A stretch of DNA of 64,000 nucleotides from Nakamurella silvestris (GTDB lineage Bacteria > Actinomycetota > Actinomycetes > Mycobacteriales > Nakamurellaceae), in the NCBI GenBank assembly GCA_003576535.1, contig QXCQ01000263.1, positions 31,010 to 95,009 of the forward strand. The letters run 5' to 3'. Of the stretch, positions 63,938-64,000 are shown piece by piece. Every line of letters begins with the position of its first letter. Positions within the stretch are counted from its first letter, which is position 1. The translations under genes were made by a program, and so were the position numbers. The notes under the pieces were generated by a model, which ran no database searches, had not been told where the DNA came from, and saw only the letters and a program-made list of their open reading frames with translations.

Positions 63938-64000
63938 GTTCCCGCGCACCGTTCAGGGGTCGGCGCACCCTGCAGAGTGCGCCGATCCCGAAACGGTGCG
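63938..64000. repeat. Family A nested palindrome (copy A6, cut by window end)
   Basis: Left arm GTTCCCGCGCACCGTT, inner GGCGCAC/GTGCGCC around CTGCAG, and the start of the right arm ACGGTGCG. Its inner stem is of the same type as copy A2. Confidence 0.8.

Overview
The window is about 64 kb of very GC-rich DNA, densely packed with genes on both strands. Strong third-position GC, many GTG starts, ATGA/GTGA stop-start overlaps and the gene content point to a high-GC Gram-positive actinobacterium. The S-layer-homology (SLH) surface proteins and GTP-dependent PEP carboxykinase suggest something near the Propionibacteriaceae, but that placement is inference. The order trmB, pckG, a FadE5-type acyl-CoA dehydrogenase, dcd, etfD matches, as I remember it, the origin-proximal arm of mycobacterial chromosomes. 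A near-consensus parS site at 58808-58823 fits that location. I see no phage, insertion sequence or CRISPR array.

Layout. 1-6520: an efflux operon on the minus strand (lipoprotein, adaptor, ABC ATPase, FtsX-like permease cut by the window edge), divergent from an OmpR-type two-component system. 6521-13260: a secreted SLH protein, then carbamate kinase, a ring-opening amidohydrolase (cyanuric acid hydrolase/barbiturase family), a DUF4262 protein and pxpABC (5-oxoprolinase). 13232-19315: trmB, an ABC-2 exporter and the TldD/TldE protease pair. 19985-29031: PEP carboxykinase, a CoxG-like protein, a 2-oxo acid dehydrogenase operon (E1 alpha, E1 beta, E2; no E3), a 49-residue protein and a soluble transhydrogenase. 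29247-38065: GtrA-like protein, MarR-like and ROK regulators divergent from a large GH3 beta-glucosidase with SLH repeats, a VOC protein and a TerD-vWA fusion. 38158-47076: acyl-CoA dehydrogenase, a GntR-controlled ABC transporter, an A-family DNA polymerase, two CrcB fluoride channels, VOC and DinB-like proteins. 47115-58146: two unrelated Ni/Co transporters flanking a 1,886-residue secreted LamG-phosphoesterase, then a secreted propeller-like protein. 58582-64000: tRNA-Gly(CCC), parS, dcd, etfD and a secreted RCC1-SLH protein.

How it fits together. Central metabolism is represented by branched-chain or pyruvate oxidation (E1/E2), fatty-acid oxidation (FadE5-type dehydrogenase feeding ETF, then EtfD to menaquinone), gluconeogenesis (PckG) and NADPH/NADH exchange (SthA). 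A large share of the coding capacity goes to secreted or wall-bound proteins.

Three signals run across the whole window. First, intergenic palindromes of fixed length in at least three families (70, 66 and 50 bp) sit mostly just after stop codons; each has an outer stem, and those I resolved fully also have an inner stem. Second, many genes have a TAGGCT-like -10 box exactly 6-7 nt before the start codon, implying leaderless mRNAs. Third, Cys-paired SLH modules recur in three surface proteins. Short inverted repeats next to the GntR, FadE5-type and ROK/GH3 promoters look like operators.
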